NCBI GenBank assembly: GCA_963829355.1
Contig: CAWHHZ010000022.1
Span: 68,879 to 132,878, forward strand
Origin: CAWHHZ01 sp963829355
GTDB lineage: Bacteria; Acidobacteriota; Thermoanaerobaculia; Gp7-AA8; JAHWKK01
DNA length: 64,000 nucleotides
Reading direction: 5' to 3'
Shown: positions 8,090 through 16,796 of the stretch, in pieces
Layout: the number at the start of each line of letters is the position of its first letter
How positions within the stretch are numbered: the first letter of the stretch is position 1
Notes under the pieces: model-generated
The model's input: only the letters and a program-made list of their open reading frames with translations
What the model was told of the DNA's origin: nothing
The model's database searches: none
Translations under genes and position numbers: made by a program

Positions 8090-9445
8090 TCAGCGCCCAA
8101 CCACGTGCCACTCGGTCTGGCGACCTGCCAGATAGAGAACCTGCTCACCGTCGAACACAGCCGTCTGCTCCAGCTTGATCTGCACGAGCTGGTCGTCCCA
8201 CTCCGGAACCGGCACCTTCACGTTTCCTTCGATCGCGTAGGCCGTGTTCGGGTACAGCTTCCAGTCGCCACGTACGGGCGTGGGTCCCTGGTTGTCCCAC
8301 ATCCCGATCGTCGGACCGGGACCGTGACCGTAGTAGCCGATCGGATGGCTGTAGATGCTGGCGAAGATCCCTTCTTCTTCCGAAGAGACGCGAGCCTTCT
8401 CCAGGATCTCGTTACCTGAACGGCCCGCGACGAATGCGCCAGTCAGCAGATCCTGCCAGCGATTGCCGAAAGCCAGCGCCCTTTTCAAGCCATCCGGAAC
8501 ATCCGTCTCCCCGGGCCGCAGAACGTATCCCATCTCCTGCGTGTCGGTATTGAGGCGAAGGTAGGTGATCCCGACATCGGTATGCAGCACGTCCCCCGGC
8601 AGGATGACGATTCCACTCTTGCCAAAGAAAGGGTTCTCCTTTTCGAAGAACAGCCCCCGACGCTGCACGTTCACGTACGGCATGAACCAGATCGGCAGAT
8701 CGAGATCGGCGAAGCGTTGCCTGATGAACCACGCGACATCCTCGGTCGTCGTGACTCCGGGAGTGATGACCTTGCTGCTGAACGCTTCGGCGATCACGCT
8801 GCGTGCGAGTGCGACTGTGTGAGGGTAGCTCGCGAGCTCTTCGGCGGTCCGTGTCTCCATCCACCGAAGAAGCAGATCCTCGGCACTCACGAGACGCTTC
8901 GAAAGCTCGGGGCCGAGAGCAGCCGTCAGCTTCCCGTAAAGGCCATGACTCAAACCGTCCGCAAATGCCCAGTTCTCGCTGACGTCGATTCCGATCCGCT
9001 TCGGGTCACGTTCTCTGATGATGGCCGCGAGTCGCGTCCACTGTTCCTCATCGGAACCTCCCTCCCACGCGGACTCGTAATATCCGGGCTGCTGATAGCG
9101 ACTGACGGTGAGTCTCTCGAGCTCCTTCCCCTCACCCGGCGCGTGCAGGACGAGCATCGTCGTCCGGCGTGCCGCGAAGACGGGCTCCGGAACGAGCGTC
9201 AGATACACCGGATCCTCGTTGTACTCGCGATTGATCACGAGCCACATATCGATTCCGGTCTCGTCCATGAGACTGGGCAGCAGTGTCTCGAGGCGAACCC
9301 CGAGCGCTTCGTTCACGGGAGCGATCCGGTCGCGCTGCTCGAGCACGGCGGGCGTCTGGGAGATGGTTCTCCCCTGCCCCGGCGCCTGAGCCAGAAGTCC
9401 GGGCGCTGTAAGCAGGAACAACAGGATTGACAGGTAGAGTCGCAC
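8090..9445 (-). CDS. secreted M24 (Xaa-Pro aminopeptidase-like) metallopeptidase
   Basis: 451 residues. The signal peptide MRLYLSILLFLLTAPGLLAQ ends with an AQA-type cleavage site, so the enzyme is exported. A creatinase-like N-terminal domain (WLVINREYNEDPVYLTLVP) precedes the pita-bread M24 domain. The latter shows PGDVLHTDVGITYLRLNTD with the first metal Asp residues, SHPIGYYGHGPGP with the metal His, AIEGNVKVPVPEW with a Glu, and QIKLEQTAVF with the last Glu. M24 enzymes cleave X-Pro bonds or related amides. It is monocistronic, downstream of metK on the same strand, separated by the metK terminator. Confidence 0.88.
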   Translation of the reverse strand: MRLYLSILLFLLTAPGLLAQAPGQGRTISQTPAVLEQRDRIAPVNEALGVRLETLLPSLMDETGIDMWLVINREYNEDPVYLTLVPEPVFAARRTTMLVLHAPGEGKELERLTVSRYQQPGYYESAWEGGSDEEQWTRLAAIIRERDPKRIGIDVSENWAFADGLSHGLYGKLTAALGPELSKRLVSAEDLLLRWMETRTAEELASYPHTVALARSVIAEAFSSKVITPGVTTTEDVAWFIRQRFADLDLPIWFMPYVNVQRRGLFFEKENPFFGKSGIVILPGDVLHTDVGITYLRLNTDTQEMGYVLRPGETDVPDGLKRALAFGNRWQDLLTGAFVAGRSGNEILEKARVSSEEEGIFASIYSHPIGYYGHGPGPTIGMWDNQGPTPVRGDWKLYPNTAYAIEGNVKVPVPEWDDQLVQIKLEQTAVFDGEQVLYLAGRQTEWHVVGR

Positions 9446-9485
9446 GAGTGCCTCCGATCTTTCGGAGGAACTATAGCGAAAACAG

Positions 9486-9513
9486 AGAAGGCCGCGATTG
9501 CTCGCGGCCTTCT
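9486..9513 (-). terminator. intrinsic terminator of metK
   Basis: A perfect 12-bp stem (AGAAGGCCGCGA / TCGCGGCCTTCT) with a 4-base loop lies 26 bases after the metK stop. On the minus strand it is followed by CTGTTTTCG, a short T-rich tract. This fits a rho-independent terminator with a weak U-run. Confidence 0.7.
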
Positions 9514-9538
9514 CGAATCATTCACTGGTTCCGAATTG

Positions 9539-10705
9539 TTACGCGGAAGCGGTCGCTGAAACGCCGGCATCTGCTGCGAGAGCTTCGGCCTTGTCGGTCT
9601 TCTCCCAGGTGAACTCCGGCTCGTTGCGGCCGAAATGTCCATACGCCGCGGTCTTGCGGAAGATGGGACGGCGGAGATCGAGCGTCTCCATGATGCCCTT
9701 CGGCGTCATGTTGAAGTTCGCCCGGATGAGCTCGCTGATCTTGGCTTCGTCGATCCGTCCCGTACCGAACGTGTTCACGTTGACGGAAACCGGCTCCGCG
9801 ACTCCGATCGCATACGCAAGCTGAACCTCGAGCTCGTCCGCGATTCCCGCAGCCACCACATTCTTCGCAATGTAGCGCGCCATGTAGCAGGCAGAGCGAT
9901 CGACCTTCGTGGGATCTTTCCCGGAGAAGGCACCGCCGCCGTGACGTCCCATGCCGCCGTAGGTATCGACGATAATCTTCCGTCCCGTCAGACCCGCGTC
10001 ACCCATCGGACCGCCGACGACGAACCGGCCCGTCGGATTGATGTGGAACTTCGTGTCGGACAGAAGCTCCTTCGGAACGACCGGCCGCACGACGCTCTCG
10101 ATGATGGCGTCCTGCAGATCCTTCAGTGAGATATCCGGATCATGCTGGGTCGAGACGACGATCGCCGAGATTCGCGACGGCTTTCCGTCCTTGTACTCGA
10201 TCGAGACCTGGCTCTTTCCGTCCGGCCGCACGAAGGGAAGCACCTTGTCCTTCCGGACCTCGGCGAGCTTCATCGTGAGCTTGTGAGCCAGCATGATCGG
10301 CATCGGCATCAGCTCTTCGGTCTCGCGCGTTGCGTACCCGAACATCAGACCCTGATCGCCAGCTCCGCCGGTGTCGACGCCCATCGCAATGTCGGGCGAC
10401 TGCTCGTCAATCGAAGAGAGAACCGCGCAGGTCTCGCTGTCAAAGCCGAGCTTCGCGCTGTTGTAGCCGATGTCATGGATCGTCTGACGGACGATCGACG
10501 GGAAATCGACATAGGCCTCGGTGGTGATCTCGCCGGCGATCATCGCCAGTCCGGTCGTCACGAGCGTTTCGCACGCGACACGTCCGTACGGATCCTTCGC
10601 GAGAACCGCATCGAGAATTGCGTCGGATATCTGGTCGGCAACCTTGTCTGGATGACCCTCGGTCACCGACTCAGAGGTGAAAAGGATGTTCCGCTGAGAA
10701 GACAT
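9539..10705 (-). CDS. metK: S-adenosylmethionine synthase
   Basis: 388 residues, normal length for MetK. Landmarks are FTSESVTEGHPDKVADQISD at the N-terminus, GAGDQGLMFGYA in the middle and GGGAFSGKDPTKVDRSACY near the C-terminal third, covering the ATP, metal and methionine sites. The enzyme makes SAM from methionine and ATP. The start at 10705 is preceded by AAGGAG at 7 bases. It appears monocistronic with its own terminator. Confidence 0.98.
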   Translation of the reverse strand: MSSQRNILFTSESVTEGHPDKVADQISDAILDAVLAKDPYGRVACETLVTTGLAMIAGEITTEAYVDFPSIVRQTIHDIGYNSAKLGFDSETCAVLSSIDEQSPDIAMGVDTGGAGDQGLMFGYATRETEELMPMPIMLAHKLTMKLAEVRKDKVLPFVRPDGKSQVSIEYKDGKPSRISAIVVSTQHDPDISLKDLQDAIIESVVRPVVPKELLSDTKFHINPTGRFVVGGPMGDAGLTGRKIIVDTYGGMGRHGGGAFSGKDPTKVDRSACYMARYIAKNVVAAGIADELEVQLAYAIGVAEPVSVNVNTFGTGRIDEAKISELIRANFNMTPKGIMETLDLRRPIFRKTAAYGHFGRNEPEFTWEKTDKAEALAADAGVSATASA

Positions 10706-10711
10706 GTAAAG

Positions 10712-10763
10712 CTCCTTGTCATGGAGGTGCCTGCTGAAGGTGCCGCAGCGCGTCCGTCAGGCA
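10712..10763 (-). promoter_or_regulatory. metK leader with possible stem-loops
   Basis: On the minus strand the ~60 bases before metK contain TGCCTG pairing with CAGGCA (10758-10763 with 10728-10733). A short CTCC/GGAG pairing (10723-10726 with 10712-10715) would cover the metK ribosome binding site. I do not recognise any known SAM or SAH riboswitch consensus here. The stems are short, so regulatory function is only a possibility. Confidence 0.2.
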
Positions 10764-10833
10764 GGAAACGAAGAAATGCGATTCTACAGGATTGGCGAAC
10801 AGGAGGGAGAGCCGTCAGCTTCCCGGCCCGGAG

Positions 10834-10920
10834 CGCCGGCTCCCAGCCGGCGGAGCGGCGGCACCCTTGCCGCCGTCGAGGTGGTCGCAGGCTGGGAGCC
10901 TGCGATCCGCCGGCAAGGTG
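10834..10920. repeat. cluster of GC-rich hairpins upstream of the AarF-type kinase gene
   Basis: Three adjacent palindromes occur: CGCCGGCTCCCAGCCGGCG, CGGCGGCACCCTTGCCGCCG, and CGCAGGCTGGGAGCCTGCG. They sit between the divergent metK and aarF-type genes. The modular palindromic pattern resembles REP-type elements; no transposase is nearby. Confidence 0.55.
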
Positions 10921-10965
10921 CCGCGCTCCTCTAAAGAAGGCAGTCGGTTTGCACTGGAGGCCGCC

Positions 10966-12648
10966 ATGCAGATCAAGCATGCGGAACGCTACCGGAAGCT
11001 CCTCTCGCTCTTCACCCGCTACGGAATGAAGGATTTCCATCTCGGCTCGACCGAGCTTCCTGCCCTGCGAGGCGCTGAGGAGTACGAGCCGCTCGAGCCG
11101 GATGTGGCGAAGCGAGCACTCTCATTCGCGCGAGAGCTGGAAGAGATGGGCCCGACGTTCATCAAGTTCGGGCAGATTCTCTCCACACGCCCAGACATCG
11201 TCCCGGCCGAGTACATCAAGGCACTCGAGTCGTTCCAGGATGACATGGAGCCCTTCTCGTTCGACCTCGTCGAGGCGATCGTCGAGACCGAGCTGGGAGC
11301 GCGGATATCGAAGTTGTTCAACGAGTTCGAGGATCAGCCCGTGGCAGCGGCCTCGCTCGGACAGGTTCACCAGGCCGTCCTCCGCGACGGTCGCAAGGTG
11401 ATCGTGAAGGTCCAGCGGCCGAATGTCCGTGAACAGATCGATGAAGACCTCCAGGTTTTCCGCGACGTCTCGAAGTTCATCGAGGAACACTCCGAGCTCG
11501 GGCACAGACTCAACCTGGCAGGTGCGGTCCGCGAGTTCGACCACACCATTCGCAATGAGCTCGACTATCAGCAGGAGGCCCGTCACGCCTCGGCACTCCG
11601 CCGTAATCTCGCCGACTTCGAGGAGATCTACGTGCCGGAGATCGTCGCTGATCTCACTACGAATCGGGTCCTCACGATGGAGATGATCGAGGGTACGAAG
11701 ATCTCGAACCTCTCGGGCGTCGCCAAGACGGAGCATGACTACTCGCACCTGTCGGAAGTAATCACGAAGGCGTACATCAAGCAGATCTGCGTCGATGGCT
11801 TCTGGCACAGCGATCCTCATCCAGGAAATCTCTTCCTGCGGGACGGTTATCTGGTGCTGCTCGATTTCGGCATGGTGAGCCAGATCAGTGGGGAGTTTCA
11901 GGATCACGTCATCAGGCTGCTCCTCAATCTCAGCGAGAGCCGCGGCGAGGAAGTGGCCGAGACACTGCTGCGTATGGGAACCCCCGAAGAAGGGTTCGAG
12001 CGGCGGGAGTTCGTGGAGGCCATCACGAACATCGTCTCGATGTACCAGGGTGTCGACTACCAGCGGGTCAATACCGGTCAGATGATCTTTCAGGTCATTT
12101 CGGCTGCGGCCATGAACAATGTCCGGATGCCGAGTGAGCTCTCGATGCTGGCGAAGACGCTCCTCCATCTCGACTCGGTCACCCGAGAGCTCAATCCGGA
12201 GTTCGACCCGCAGCAGACCATTCGTGACTACGCCGAAGAGCTGGTTCTGAGAAAGCTCCGGCAGCGCTTCCAGCCGAAGAACTTCTACACGGCCTTGCTC
12301 GATGTTCATCACCTGGCCACCGAGGTTCCGAGACGTTTCCGCGACATTCTGGACGAGATCAGCACAGGACGCCTGACGCTGCGTATCGGGCTGACTGACC
12401 TCGAAGATCTCCTGAAGGGGGTCCACAAGATCGCCAACCGCATCACCGTGGGACTCGTGATCGCCGCCTTGCTGATCTCATCCGCCCTGACCATGCGGAT
12501 CAGTGGCGGCTTCACACTCCTCGGCTACAACGGTCTCTCGGTGCTCGGCTTTCTGCTCGCCGTGGCAGGCAGCGGCTGGCTGATCTTCCAGACGCTCTAC
12601 CAGGACCGGAAGGACCGTAAAGCAGCCGCCAGAGGAAAACCGGTTTGA
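10966..12648 (+). CDS. ubiB: AarF/UbiB (ABC1/ADCK) family atypical kinase
   Basis: 560 residues from ATG 10966, preceded by GGAGG. Family motifs are present in order: GPTFIKFGQILSTRPDIVP (the ABC1-specific KxGQ motif), VAAASLGQVHQAVLRDGR with VIVKVQRP (Ala-rich loop and ATP lysine), NELDYQQEARHA, WHSDPHPGNLF and LLDFGMV (catalytic and metal Asp). Two hydrophobic segments near the C-terminus (VGLVIAALLISSALTM, LGFLLAVAGSGWLIF) anchor it to the membrane. Relatives support ubiquinone or isoprenoid-lipid metabolism as ATPases. The upstream reading frame extends further but lacks conservation, so the ATG with a good ribosome site was chosen. Confidence 0.92.
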   Translation: MQIKHAERYRKLLSLFTRYGMKDFHLGSTELPALRGAEEYEPLEPDVAKRALSFARELEEMGPTFIKFGQILSTRPDIVPAEYIKALESFQDDMEPFSFDLVEAIVETELGARISKLFNEFEDQPVAAASLGQVHQAVLRDGRKVIVKVQRPNVREQIDEDLQVFRDVSKFIEEHSELGHRLNLAGAVREFDHTIRNELDYQQEARHASALRRNLADFEEIYVPEIVADLTTNRVLTMEMIEGTKISNLSGVAKTEHDYSHLSEVITKAYIKQICVDGFWHSDPHPGNLFLRDGYLVLLDFGMVSQISGEFQDHVIRLLLNLSESRGEEVAETLLRMGTPEEGFERREFVEAITNIVSMYQGVDYQRVNTGQMIFQVISAAAMNNVRMPSELSMLAKTLLHLDSVTRELNPEFDPQQTIRDYAEELVLRKLRQRFQPKNFYTALLDVHHLATEVPRRFRDILDEISTGRLTLRIGLTDLEDLLKGVHKIANRITVGLVIAALLISSALTMRISGGFTLLGYNGLSVLGFLLAVAGSGWLIFQTLYQDRKDRKAAARGKPV

Positions 12649-12960
12649 CGTCGGACAGGTCTTTCCTTACAGCGCCGCGCAGGCGGCGCGACACAACCCA
12701 GCCCAGCGGCGTAAGCCCTGGGACCGTCCGTCGCACCAATACCTGAGCCCGCGCAGGCGGGCGACACACGCCTTTCGCCGTCGGCTCCGAATTCCTTCTT
12801 TTGTCGGCGCTCTCCAGCCCCAGGGCTTTCCCCCTGGGCCAGATTGTTGCGGCCCGCCTTCGCGGGCCTTCCTGGAGGAAGGGCCGGGCCCACGAACCAG
12901 GGCTTTGCGGAGGGCTGGAGCCCTCCGCGAGTCGGGGCTGGAGCCCCGACCCCCTGCTTT
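12649..12960. repeat. tail-to-tail intergenic region packed with REP-like palindromes
   Basis: No gene is seen in these 312 bases between two converging genes. There are two related units with the core GCGCAGGCGG followed by GCGACACA (12670-12700 and 12750-12772), and hairpins CCCAGGGCTTTCCCCCTGGG, GGCCCGCCTTCGCGGGCC, GAGGGCTGGAGCCCTC and GTCGGGGCTGGAGCCCCGAC. The units resemble those at 60346-60460. Together the hairpins probably serve as a bidirectional terminator; no strong T-tract is evident. Confidence 0.6.
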
Positions 12961-15363
12961 CTACCAGATGTCGGGATACTCGCGCGGCTTCGCTTCGTGC
13001 ATCAGAGCGTAGACGGCGCGGACGATGTCTTCGCGCGAGGGTTTGGACCAGTAGTCACCATCGGAGCCGTATGCCGGCCGATGCGCCGCCGCAGAAAGAC
13101 ATACCGGCTTCCCGTCGAGCCATTCGTAGCCCCCGTCACGATCGAGCACCTGCTGCATCATGAACGCGGTCGTCCCACCCGGTACGTCCTCATCGAGGAA
13201 CACGACCCTGTTCGTTTTTCTGAGAGATTCGACGATGATCTTCTCGCGATCGAACGGCAGCAGTGTCTGAACGTCGATGATCTCGATCTCCACGTTCAGC
13301 TGGCTGAGCAGCTCCGCCGCTTCCGCGGCAATTCTGCAGAGAGGGCCGTACGTCACGACCGTGACGTCCCTGCCCTCCCGGATCACCTCCGGAACGCCGA
13401 GGGGTACGGTGAATTCACCGATGTTGGAGGGAAGGTCCTCCTTCAGCCGATAACCATTGAGGACTTCGACCACGATCGCCGGATCGTCCGACTGGAACAG
13501 GGTGTTGTACATCCCGGCAGCCTGGACCATGTTTCGCGGGACACAGACCCACATGCCCCGGACGAGGTTCACGATGCCCGCCATGGGTGAACCGGAGTGC
13601 CACACTCCCTCGAGGCGGTGGCCTCGCGTGCGGATGATGGCCGGAGCCATCTGCGCACCGCCCGTCCGCCAGCGTATCGTCGACAGATCGTCGGACATGA
13701 TCTGGAGTCCGTAGAGCACGTAGTCGAGATACTGCATCTCGGCGACTGGCCGCAGACCCCGAAGAGCCATTCCGATCGCCTGCCCCACGATCGTCGCCTC
13801 TCGGATCCCGGTATCGACCACGCGGAGCTCTCCGTACTTCAACTGCAGGCCGGCGCATCCCTGGTTGACGTCACCGAGCTGCCCGACGTCTTCTCCCATG
13901 AAAGAGAGCCGCGGAATCCGCGCGAGCGCCTGATCGAAGCATGCATTCAGCACCTCGAAACCGTTGACGGATCTCGAGTCGTCGCCAAACTCGGGCGGAA
14001 TCACCTCGACCTTGAGGGCCGAGCGTGGCGATTCGCTGTAGAGATGGTCGTCATACAGCCGCTGATTGGTCTGATCATTCTCCTTCACCCACTCTTTCAA
14101 CTTCTGACGGGGCTCGGAAGAAGAATCGCGGGTGCGTACGAGGAGGGTCGCCGCGGCCCTGTGAAGATCGCGGCGAAACAGTGCCTGCTGACGCTTGAGA
14201 TCATCAGTGACGAGGCCGTCAGCTCCCGACTCCTTCTCCAGCGCCTCGGCCAGATCGATGAATACGCTCTTCTCCTTCTCGATCGGATCGCGGTACGCCT
14301 TCCACGCGCGTTTCTGCGCCTCGCGGACCTCGGCGAGAGTCTCGTTCTCGATCTGCTCGAGCTGATCACTCGTGGCAATCCCGTGCTCGATCATCCACTC
14401 TTTCATCTTGCGCAGACAGTCGAACTCCTGTTCCCACTCGAGACGCTCTTTCGACTTGTAGCGCTCGTGGCTCCCCGAGGTGGAGTGCCCCTGCGGCTGC
14501 GTCACCTCGATCACGTGGATGATCGAGGGGACATGTTCCTTCCGCACGATTGCCGCACCGTTCAGATACGTCTCGCAAAGGGCTGGATAATCCCACCCCC
14601 GAACCGTGTAGACGTCGTAGCCGGACTGCGATCCCTGCGCCCGCTGAAATCCACTCAGCAGTTCCGAAAGGTTCCCCTTTGTAATCTGAAACTCGTTCGG
14701 AACCGAGATGCCGTAGCCGTCGTCCCAGATCGAGACGACCATCGGGATCCGCAGCACGCCCGCCGCGTTGACCGACTCCCAGAACATCCCCTCGGCGCAA
14801 CTCGCGTTTCCGATCGTTCCCCATGCGATCTCGTCACCGTTCTTCGAGAACTGATCGTACTCCTGGAGCACGTCGATGTTGCGGAACAGCTTCGAAGCGT
14901 AGGCGAGCCCGACGAGACGAGGCATCTGAGCCCCGGTCGGTGACAGATCGGCCGAAGAGTTGTTGAGCTCGGAGATCCGCAGCCACTTCCCATCCTCATC
15001 GATCATTCTCGTCGCGAAGTGGGCATTCATCTGCCGGCCTGCGGAGAACGGATCGGCCCCTGGAACCGGGTTGGCGTAAAGCTGCGCGAAGTACTCATCG
15101 ACTGTCGCGAGTCCCAGAGCAAACATGAGAGTCTGATCGCGGTAGTAGCCGGAACGGATGTCGCCAGGACGGAACGCTCTCGCCAGGGCGAGCTGCGCGA
15201 CTTCCTTGCCGTCGCCGAAGATTCCGAACTTCGCCTTCCCGGTGAGAACTTCCTTTCGACCGACGACGGAGGTATGCCGGCTCAGCCAGCCGATCCGGTA
15301 GTCCTCGACGATCGATTCATTCGTAAATTGAGTTGATTCTGCCCTGGATTCGACTTTCGCCAT
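12961..15363 (-). CDS. fused alpha/beta 2-oxoacid dehydrogenase E1 component
   Basis: 800 residues. The N-terminal half is an E1-alpha: GDGKEVAQLALARAFRPGD, YYRDQTLMFALGL, and a thiamine-diphosphate motif region GTIGNASCAEGMFWESVNAA through DDGYGISVPNEF. The C-terminal half is an E1-beta/transketolase domain: FMGEDVGQLGDVNQGCAG, GIREATIVGQAIGMALRGL, EMQYLDYVLYGLQ and DVQTLLPFDREKI. The enzyme decarboxylates a branched-chain 2-oxoacid or pyruvate and loads lipoyl-E2. The fused form is seen in several phyla; which substrate is used cannot be told from sequence alone. No E2 or E3 gene is adjacent. Confidence 0.9.
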   Translation of the reverse strand: MAKVESRAESTQFTNESIVEDYRIGWLSRHTSVVGRKEVLTGKAKFGIFGDGKEVAQLALARAFRPGDIRSGYYRDQTLMFALGLATVDEYFAQLYANPVPGADPFSAGRQMNAHFATRMIDEDGKWLRISELNNSSADLSPTGAQMPRLVGLAYASKLFRNIDVLQEYDQFSKNGDEIAWGTIGNASCAEGMFWESVNAAGVLRIPMVVSIWDDGYGISVPNEFQITKGNLSELLSGFQRAQGSQSGYDVYTVRGWDYPALCETYLNGAAIVRKEHVPSIIHVIEVTQPQGHSTSGSHERYKSKERLEWEQEFDCLRKMKEWMIEHGIATSDQLEQIENETLAEVREAQKRAWKAYRDPIEKEKSVFIDLAEALEKESGADGLVTDDLKRQQALFRRDLHRAAATLLVRTRDSSSEPRQKLKEWVKENDQTNQRLYDDHLYSESPRSALKVEVIPPEFGDDSRSVNGFEVLNACFDQALARIPRLSFMGEDVGQLGDVNQGCAGLQLKYGELRVVDTGIREATIVGQAIGMALRGLRPVAEMQYLDYVLYGLQIMSDDLSTIRWRTGGAQMAPAIIRTRGHRLEGVWHSGSPMAGIVNLVRGMWVCVPRNMVQAAGMYNTLFQSDDPAIVVEVLNGYRLKEDLPSNIGEFTVPLGVPEVIREGRDVTVVTYGPLCRIAAEAAELLSQLNVEIEIIDVQTLLPFDREKIIVESLRKTNRVVFLDEDVPGGTTAFMMQQVLDRDGGYEWLDGKPVCLSAAAHRPAYGSDGDYWSKPSREDIVRAVYALMHEAKPREYPDIW

Positions 15364-15522
15364 GAGTCCTCGCCCTCGAAGTGCACAGAGAGTTCCACGC
15401 TCAGACCACAGGTACGGCAGCGGCCCGGATTGGATTCGGCCGCGGGTCGAGAGCGTCCATTGATGGTATCAGATTTAAAGCCCGCCTCCGGCTGACGACG
15501 CCGAACCGGCGGCTATTGACGG

Positions 15523-16617
15523 CTACCCGGCACTTCGTCGCTTCTTGAGCTCGTTCGCCACGACGATGATGATCGTGAGCACCGTAATCGGAATCACGAA
15601 CCAGAGCATCACGCGGCTGTAGAGGGGCAGCATGTCGTGCTCGGCAGCCTGAATGATCAGATAGCCGGTATATCCGGCGTAATAGAACAGAAAAAGGCCT
15701 CCCTCCCATCGGCTGATATTACTTCCGATGAAAAAGATCGGGAGACAGGCGATCGAAACGGCGATCATGACTGGAAAGTCGAACGTGAGTGCGGCGTGCG
15801 GCACCTTTACTCCGAGTGGAACGACCACGGCGGTCAGACCGAGCACTGACAGGATATTGAAGATGTTACTGCCGACGACGTTGCCGACTGCAATGTCACG
15901 CTGTCCTTTCATCGCCGCAACGACGGAGGTCGCGAGCTCGGGAAGGCTCGTGCCGATCGCAACGATCGTAAGACCGATGATGAGCTCGCTGACTCCAAAG
16001 TAAACGGCCACCTCAACGGCCGACTTTACGAGCAGCCTGGAACCGAGAAGCAACCCGGCGATTCCGACCACGATCAGCGCGACGTCCTTGACCGGCGTCA
16101 CGTTTTCCGATCCCGCCGGCTTTTCACCGTACTCGTCTTCATACTGCTGATGAATCAGGCGTGTCTCTTTCCGGCTCTTCCGGATCGCGAAGACCGTATA
16201 GGCCACGAGGATTGCCACGAGCAGCCAGCCGTCCCAGGTCGAAATCCGTCCGTCGGCGCTGAGCGCGTACGCTCCAGCGGAAACGAGAATCATGAGCGGC
16301 ACGTCGAGACGGATGAGCTGTTGAGAAACGACCAGTGGCGCAACAACCGCGGATAAGCCGAGGATCAGAAGAATGTTGGAGATATTGCTGCCGATGATGT
16401 TCCCGATCGCGAGGTCAGTCTGGTTGCCAATCGACGCCTGAACGCTCACCGCCAGCTCCGGCGCACTCGTTCCAAACGCCACGACTGTCAGGCCCACGAC
16501 GAGAGGGCTGATCCCGATCGAAACGGCAAGACTCGCCGCTCCGCGAACGAGCAGATCTCCCCCCAGAACCAGGAGTGCGAGTCCGCCGATGAACATCAGT
16601 ACGATCTGGATCGACAT
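15523..16617 (-). CDS. calcium/sodium antiporter, CaCA (YrbG-like) family
   Basis: 364 residues with about ten hydrophobic helices. The two inverted alpha-repeats are clear: VVAFGTSAPELAVSVQAS with GNIIGSNISNILLILG, and VAIGTSLPELATSVVAAM with GNVVGSNIFNILSVLG. The Glu of each GTSxPEL motif coordinates the transported cation. The family exchanges Ca2+ (or K+) for Na+ or H+ at the inner membrane. It stands alone, 180 bases downstream of the M48 gene on the same strand. Confidence 0.93.
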   Translation of the reverse strand: MSIQIVLMFIGGLALLVLGGDLLVRGAASLAVSIGISPLVVGLTVVAFGTSAPELAVSVQASIGNQTDLAIGNIIGSNISNILLILGLSAVVAPLVVSQQLIRLDVPLMILVSAGAYALSADGRISTWDGWLLVAILVAYTVFAIRKSRKETRLIHQQYEDEYGEKPAGSENVTPVKDVALIVVGIAGLLLGSRLLVKSAVEVAVYFGVSELIIGLTIVAIGTSLPELATSVVAAMKGQRDIAVGNVVGSNIFNILSVLGLTAVVVPLGVKVPHAALTFDFPVMIAVSIACLPIFFIGSNISRWEGGLFLFYYAGYTGYLIIQAAEHDMLPLYSRVMLWFVIPITVLTIIIVVANELKKRRSAG

Positions 16618-16796
16618 GTGACCTTTAATTCCCTTTCGAATGGGCGTTCGAGAACGGTTGCTCGATGATATCGCGGGAATCGATTCCGTAAGAGACCGCC
16701 CCGGCGTCAGTCAGTTCATTCTCGGTCGAACTGATCCGCACCGCGCCTCCGAAACGGGCTTCAGAGAGAAGGAGCGAAGCGCCTTTCCCACCAGAC

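Noticed and set aside
10706..10800. Known SAM or SAH riboswitch upstream of metK
   Set aside because: No consensus core of any class recognised; only short stems remain.
13597..14943. Plus-strand frame opposite the fused E1 gene
   Set aside because: Antisense to conserved E1 motifs; no domain seen.
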